From contig DAOTTR010000281.1 of the NCBI GenBank assembly GCA_034437715.1, positions 1-10,683 of the forward strand: 10,683 nucleotides of DNA, in the 5' to 3' direction. The position numbers and the translations under genes are program-made. The stretch comes from JAHBVH01 sp034437715 (GTDB taxonomy: Bacteria; Chloroflexota; Anaerolineae; Caldilineales; Caldilineaceae). The first letter of the stretch is position 1. Every line of letters begins with the position of its first letter. Shown piece by piece: positions 6,844 to 10,683 of this stretch. The notes under the pieces were generated by a model. That model did not search any database. It was not told where the DNA came from and was given only the letters and a program-made list of their open reading frames with translations.

Positions 6844-6920
6844 ATGCAGTAGGGGCGGCTTGCCGCCGCCCGTTCGCAGCGAGCCAAACGCGGGGCGGCC
6901 GCGCGGCCGCCCCTACGCAT
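6844..6920. repeat. REP/MITE-like GC-rich palindromic element, 77 bp
   Basis: The ends are inverted copies: ATGC-A-GTAGGGGCGGC at 6844-6859 and GCCGCCCCTACGCAT at 6906-6920, with one unpaired A. Inside are two smaller hairpins: GGCGGC-TT-GCCGCC (6854-6867) and GGGGCGGCC-GCGC-GGCCGCCCC (6892-6913). It is noncoding and far more GC-rich than its flanks. GTAGGGGCG...CGCCCCTAC units of this kind are common dispersed intergenic repeats in Chloroflexota and cyanobacteria, as far as I know. Only one copy is in the window, so dispersal cannot be shown here. Confidence 0.55.
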
Positions 6921-7044
6921 GATTTTGTTGGGCAAGCGCTGGATCCTTATTGCTTTGAAAGCGCCTAAAGCTCTTTGGTCGCGCGCGCGATTAACTTACA
7001 TAAACCCTATTTCACACGCGCGATTCTGTCATCTCTCCGCACCT

Positions 7045-7073
7045 TTTTCAAATTGTCGGTCAAGCGCTATAAT
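7045..7073 (+). promoter_or_regulatory. Sigma70-type promoter for the aldolase-dehydratase operon
   Basis: A perfect TATAAT -10 box (7068-7073) is preceded at 17 bp by TTTTCA (7045-7050) as a -35 box. Transcription would start near 7080 and give an unusually long leader of about 120 nt before the aldolase ATG at 7202. CAAGCGC directly precedes the -10 box, as it does at the dioxygenase promoter. Confidence 0.55.
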
Positions 7074-7118
7074 GGACAGAGCCGTTTCCCTTCCGCAAGC
7101 ATAACAAAAAGCTGCCCG

Positions 7119-7136
7119 GCAGAATCTTGATTCTGC
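7119..7136 (+). promoter_or_regulatory. Perfect palindrome in the aldolase leader
   Basis: GCAGAATC-TT-GATTCTGC is an 8-bp perfect inverted repeat about 40 nt after the inferred transcription start. It could be an operator for a dimeric regulator (GntR, LacI or similar, often used in sugar-acid operons) or a small RNA hairpin. No regulator gene is visible in the window. Confidence 0.4.
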
Positions 7137-7141
7137 ACTTT

Positions 7142-7165
7142 GTTCTGTGACAAGTTCTGTGACAA
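7142..7165 (+). repeat. Perfect 12-bp tandem repeat (GTTCTGTGACAA x2)
   Basis: Two head-to-tail copies of GTTCTGTGACAA sit back to back in the untranslated leader, 26 nt before the AAGGAG ribosome-binding site. The repeat could be a slippage duplication or a paired binding site; its place in a transcribed leader makes a regulatory role possible. Confidence 0.6.
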
Positions 7166-7201
7166 TTTGATAATCAACATCCATGACCCTAAGGAGTCTC
7201 C

Positions 7202-7978
7202 ATGAAACCCAATCGCGGTAAACAAGTGTTGGCCGAAGGCAAAGTCCCGGTCGGCCACATGATCGGTGAATTCGGCACACGCGGCATTGCCCAAATTTTG
7301 GATACCACGGATCTTGATTTCGTGGTTATCGATACGGAGCACGCGGCCTTTACGCCTGCTCAATTGGCGGATCTCTTTTCGTGGTTCAAGGTCAGTACAA
7401 TTGCGCCCTATGTGCGCATTCCCCAGATTGAATATCACTTTATTGCGCGTGCGTTGGATCTGGGGGCGCTTGGCATTATGGTGCCCAATGTCAAGACGGA
7501 AGCCCAGGCCAAAGCGATTATTAAAGCCGCCAAATATGCACCCCTTGGCGACCGCGGCTGTATCTTTGGCAATACGCAAACCGATTTCAAAGCGGTCAGC
7601 CCGCCAGAGTTTATGGCCTATGCCAATCAGAACACGACGATCATCTGCCAGATCGAAAGTGTGGAAGGCATGAACAACATTGAGGCGATTGCCCAGACCC
7701 CCGGCGTTGATATTCTATGGGTGGGCCATTTTGATCTGACCAACTCGATGGGCATCCCCGGTGACTTTGCCGACAAGCGCTTTCTAGACGCCATGCATCG
7801 CGTCGTCGAAGTGTGCCGCAAATATGGCCTTGGCGCAGGGATTCAACCGGCGAACTTGGACCAAGCGCAGGAATGGATGGAGATTGGCTACAACGTAATC
7901 TCGTATAGTATGGATTCTGCTGTCTATGCCGGGGCCATGCGCCAAGGTGTTGCCGATATCCGTAAATTAGCCGCCTGA
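7202..7978 (+). CDS. HpcH/HpaI-family class II pyruvate aldolase
   Basis: This 258-residue metal-dependent aldolase cleaves 2-keto-3-deoxy acids (or 4-hydroxy-2-oxo acids) to pyruvate plus an aldehyde. Key residues line up with E. coli HpaI: His47 in VIDTEHAAF (catalytic base), Arg72 in YVRIP (pyruvate carboxylate), Glu152 in CQIESVEGM and Asp178 in VGHFDLTNSMG (metal ligands). Their spacing differs from HpaI (45, 70, 149, 175) by only two or three residues. KYAPLGDRGC (111-120) corresponds to the family's YPPxGxRG loop. Length is normal. The start is fixed by AAGGAG at 7191-7196, 5 nt before the ATG. It is followed by the UxaA-type dehydratase after 17 bp, so the natural substrate is probably the keto-deoxy acid made by that enzyme, as in GarD/GarL galactarate catabolism. 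The exact sugar acid cannot be told. Confidence 0.88.
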   Translation: MKPNRGKQVLAEGKVPVGHMIGEFGTRGIAQILDTTDLDFVVIDTEHAAFTPAQLADLFSWFKVSTIAPYVRIPQIEYHFIARALDLGALGIMVPNVKTEAQAKAIIKAAKYAPLGDRGCIFGNTQTDFKAVSPPEFMAYANQNTTIICQIESVEGMNNIEAIAQTPGVDILWVGHFDLTNSMGIPGDFADKRFLDAMHRVVEVCRKYGLGAGIQPANLDQAQEWMEIGYNVISYSMDSAVYAGAMRQGVADIRKLAA

Positions 7979-7995
7979 AAAGGAACTTGTTACCA

Positions 7996-10683
7996 ATGAG
8001 TGCAACTTACCAATTTGACGAAGTCGGGCGGCTGCCCTTGCCCGGCGATAATGTGGCGATTGCCACGCTTCGTCTGGAAGCCGGTACAGAAATTATCTAT
8101 CACGGCCAAACCCTGACGCTCGATTACACAGTGATGGAAGGTCATCGCTTTGCCGTGCAGCCGATTGCGCCTGGTGAAGCCTTGCTCTCCTGGGAATTGC
8201 CATTTGGCATTGCCCTGCAACCAATTGCGCCCGGCAACTATGTGATCAATGACAGTGCGTTGCACGCGCTGCAAGGGCGCACGTTGGACTTTGCTTTGCC
8301 AGCAGTGCCCAACTTCGTGGATCAAGTCAAGGTCTATGAACTAGATGAAACCACCTTTCAGCCTTTTTCTGCCTTGCCTCGTTACCTAGAAACGCGTACT
8401 TTTATGGGCTATCGGCGTAGCGCGGCACGCGGGGTTGGCACACGCAACAGCATTGTCTTGCTCGGCACAACCTCGCGCACGGGCAGCTATGTCAAGCAAC
8501 TGGCGGCACGGTTTCAAGCGGAAGCGAGTAATTACCCCAATATCGATGGCGTTGTGCCCATCGCCCATACCGAAGGCGGGGCAGAAGCGCCGAATAATCT
8601 GGAATTTTTGTTGCGCACGCTGGCGGGTTTTATTGTCAACCCCAATGTGGGTGCCGTGTTGATTGTCGATTACGGCATCGAGTCGGTGACCAATGCCATA
8701 TTACTCGACTATCTGCGCGCAAATAATTATCCACTGGATGATGTGCCCCACGCCTTCCTCTCGCTCAGCGGTGGCTTTCAAGAAAATTTAATACAAGGCG
8801 AAACATTAGTGCGCGAATGGTTGCCGCTCGTCAACGCCACGGCGCGCACTGCAGAGTCGATTGCCCACCTGCGCATTGCGCTGCAGTGTGGCGGTTCAGA
8901 CGCCTTTTCGGGCATCTCGGCCAATCCGCTGCTGGGCTGGATCGCGCGCGAACTGATCCGCTATGGCGGCTCGGCCAATCTCGCCGAAACCGATGAATTG
9001 ATCGGGGCCGAACCCTATGTCTTGCAAAAGGTGCGCGATCTGGCGACGGCACGCAAATTCTTGACCATGATGGAAGAGTTCAGAGCACGGGCGGCGTGGC
9101 ATGGGGCCGATGCCGAAGGCAATCCCTCCGGTGGCAATAAATATCGCGGCCTCTATAACATCACTCTTAAGTCGATTGGCGCGGCGCGCAAAAAGGATCC
9201 AGCTACACGCCTGGACTATGCCATCAACTACGGCGCACCCATGCGCGAGCCGGGTTACTATTTTATGGATAGCCCTGGCAATGATCTGGAAAGTATTGCT
9301 GGACAAGTTGCTGCCGGTTGTAACTTGATCTTTTTTACCACCGGCAACGGCTCGATTACCAACTTTCCCTTTGTGCCAACGATCAAGGTGGTGACCACAA
9401 CCCACCGCTTTGAACTGCTTGCCAACGACATGGATGTCAATGCTGGGCGCTATCAAGAGGGACTCTCCATGGATGATCTGGGCAATCAGACGCTAGATTT
9501 GACTGTGGCTGTGGCCTCTGGCCAGCGTAGTGTGGGGGAAAGAGCGGGTCATACGCAGGTGCAGATCTGGCGTAACTGGCAGCAAACCGATACGAGTCAG
9601 CTCGATACGTTGCTGAATGCGCCCCTGCCTACGGGCATGCCTATTGCGATCCAACTTGATGCTGTTGTGCCTGCCAGCACCATTCGTTTTACCCTGACCC
9701 GCCACAACCAGCAGCTGGCGACTGATCAGATCGGCTTGATTCTGCCGACGAGTCTCTGTGCCGGCCAAGTGGCGAATATGATCGCCATGCGCCTCAACAA
9801 GAAGAAGATCGGTCAACCTGATCAACTCTCGCGCTTTGTGGCGCTGGCGCACACCGAGGGCTGTGGCAATTCGGCGGGGCTTTTCGAGCAGATGTATGCG
9901 CGTACCATGGTTGGCTATGTCACCCATCCGCTGGTCAAACATTGTTTGTTGCTGGAGCACGGCTGTGAGAAGACCCACAATGACTTTATGCGTCATCAGA
10001 TCGAGACGTTGGGCGGCGACCCTAGCCAGCTTGGCTTTGCCAGCATTCAATTGGACGGCGGGATCGATAAGGTGATGCAGAAGGTCGAGGCGTGGTTTGC
10101 CGATCGGTTGGCGACAACACCTGCCAGCACGCAGGAAAGTGCCGGGCTCGCAGCATTGCGCATTGGCCTCCTCAGCGATGGTCCTATCTCGGCTAGCGAA
10201 GCCCAGCAACTGGCTGTGCTGACAAAGATGATTGTGGGGGCTGGGGGTATGGTGGTGGTGCCAGAAAATACAGGCTTGCTTTCTGCGCCAAGCTATCGCG
10301 ACAGCTTATTGGATCAATCAACGGTCCTGCCGTCATTGGCGTATGGCGAACATGCTCAGCAGACCGGCTTCCACATGATGGAAACGCCGACCGAGCATTG
10401 GGTCGAAACCATGACGGGGCTGGCGGCGACTGGCGTGGAATTGATCCTGGCGCTGGTGAACAATCAGCCGATGCAAACGCACCCGTTGGTGCCGGTGATC
10501 CAGTTTGCATCCGCGCCCGCTATGCAGCAACAATACGCCAGCGATCTGGATGTGCTGCTCGCAGGTGATCCCGCTGCCTGGAATGATCAGATCCTGGCAC
10601 GCTGCAAGCAGGTGATCGAGCATGACTATGTGCCGCGCCTCTATCAACAGGGCAACATCGACTTTCAATTCACACGCGGTCTG
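7996..10683 (+). CDS. UxaA-family sugar-acid dehydratase with a second, degenerate UxaA module (partial)
   Basis: There are 896 codons from the ATG at 7996 with no stop before the window edge; E. coli UxaA is about 495 residues. Domains: a SAF domain (about 15-90, EGHRFAVQPIAPGE, FGIALQPIAPGNYVIND). Module A (about 130-528) contains GVGTRNSIVLL (146-156), HTEGGAEA (191-198), VDYGIES (224-230), CGGSDAFSGISANPLLG (298-314), NPSGGNKYRG (376-385), SPGNDLESIAGQVAAGC and DVNAGRYQEG. After a linker comes module B (about 562-870): LILPTSLCAGQVANM, HTEGCGN (619-625), LEHGCEKTHND (653-663), then LRIGLLSDGPISA (721-733) in the place of the CGGSD motif, and VNNQPMQTHPLVPVIQF. Module A lacks the Cys of HTxGC and GCE that UxaA has; module B keeps those but lacks CGGSD. 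Role: dehydration of an aldonate or aldarate to a 2-keto-3-deoxy acid, feeding the aldolase upstream. Possible AAAAGGAA ribosome site 10 nt before the start. Confidence 0.87.
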   Translation, partial: MSATYQFDEVGRLPLPGDNVAIATLRLEAGTEIIYHGQTLTLDYTVMEGHRFAVQPIAPGEALLSWELPFGIALQPIAPGNYVINDSALHALQGRTLDFALPAVPNFVDQVKVYELDETTFQPFSALPRYLETRTFMGYRRSAARGVGTRNSIVLLGTTSRTGSYVKQLAARFQAEASNYPNIDGVVPIAHTEGGAEAPNNLEFLLRTLAGFIVNPNVGAVLIVDYGIESVTNAILLDYLRANNYPLDDVPHAFLSLSGGFQENLIQGETLVREWLPLVNATARTAESIAHLRIALQCGGSDAFSGISANPLLGWIARELIRYGGSANLAETDELIGAEPYVLQKVRDLATARKFLTMMEEFRARAAWHGADAEGNPSGGNKYRGLYNITLKSIGAARKKDPATRLDYAINYGAPMREPGYYFMDSPGNDLESIAGQVAAGCNLIFFTTGNGSITNFPFVPTIKVVTTTHRFELLANDMDVNAGRYQEGLSMDDLGNQTLDLTVAVASGQRSVGERAGHTQVQIWRNWQQTDTSQLDTLLNAPLPTGMPIAIQLDAVVPASTIRFTLTRHNQQLATDQIGLILPTSLCAGQVANMIAMRLNKKKIGQPDQLSRFVALAHTEGCGNSAGLFEQMYARTMVGYVTHPLVKHCLLLEHGCEKTHNDFMRHQIETLGGDPSQLGFASIQLDGGIDKVMQKVEAWFADRLATTPASTQESAGLAALRIGLLSDGPISASEAQQLAVLTKMIVGAGGMVVVPENTGLLSAPSYRDSLLDQSTVLPSLAYGEHAQQTGFHMMETPTEHWVETMTGLAATGVELILALVNNQPMQTHPLVPVIQFASAPAMQQQYASDLDVLLAGDPAAWNDQILARCKQVIEHDYVPRLYQQGNIDFQFTRGL

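Noticed and set aside
6919..7104. A 61-codon plus-strand open frame in the intergenic region.
   Set aside because: It begins at the edge of the palindromic repeat, spans the aldolase promoter, has no ribosome site and no recognisable protein features.
7142..7165. Possibility that the tandem repeat is part of a CRISPR array.
   Set aside because: There are only two adjacent 12-bp copies without spacers, and no cas-like gene nearby.
8896..10209. Long minus-strand open frames (186 and 238 codons) opposite the dehydratase.
   Set aside because: They lie fully antisense to a gene with clear family motifs, have low-complexity, R/H-rich translations and no ribosome sites; they reflect the codon bias of the true gene.

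Overview
The window looks like a chromosomal segment of a free-living bacterium, most likely a member of the Chloroflexota. The best evidence is the C-terminus of the large repeat protein, which ends in a short YLPxVxR-type tail that I associate with secreted Chloroflexota proteins. Base composition is moderate, Shine-Dalgarno sites are clear, and the gene mix is environmental (PhyH dioxygenase, Yip1-like membrane protein, sugar-acid catabolism). The phylum call is an inference; no rRNA or core marker gene is present.

Region 1 (1-2479): an insertion sequence of the IS3 type enters from the left. Its orfA reads leftward out of the window and its terminal end lies near 121. It abuts the middle of a large gene for a secreted SdrD B-like repeat protein. 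That gene has lost its 5' part and also carries a one-base frameshift near 334-338, so it is annotated as a pseudogene. A hairpin terminator candidate follows.

Region 2 (2580-4295, + strand): a well-formed promoter precedes a phytanoyl-CoA dioxygenase-family protein whose iron motif is HGG instead of HxD, then a Yip1-like multi-pass membrane protein.

Region 3 (6605-4292, - strand): a compact three-gene operon encodes a two-domain rhodanese-type sulfurtransferase, a lipoprotein beta-propeller of the sorbosone dehydrogenase/ScyD type, and a DUF423 membrane protein. Spacing is 1 and 0 bp, and the operon ends tail-to-tail in the Yip1-like gene with a 4-bp overlap.

Region 4 (6606-7201): a 596-bp divergent intergenic region without a convincing gene. 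It holds a structured leader and weak promoter for the sulfurtransferase operon, a perfect 9-bp palindrome, a 77-bp GC-rich REP/MITE-like palindromic repeat, and a promoter and leader for the rightward operon with a palindrome and a perfect 12-bp tandem repeat.

Region 5 (7202-10683, + strand): an HpcH/HpaI-family aldolase is followed 17 bp later by a very long UxaA-family (altronate/galactarate) dehydratase, open through the right edge (896 codons seen). Together they suggest a sugar-acid route: dehydration to a 2-keto-3-deoxy acid, then retro-aldol cleavage. The dehydratase is the most interesting gene here. It contains a complete UxaA-like protein followed by a second degenerate UxaA module, and each copy keeps the signature motifs the other has lost.
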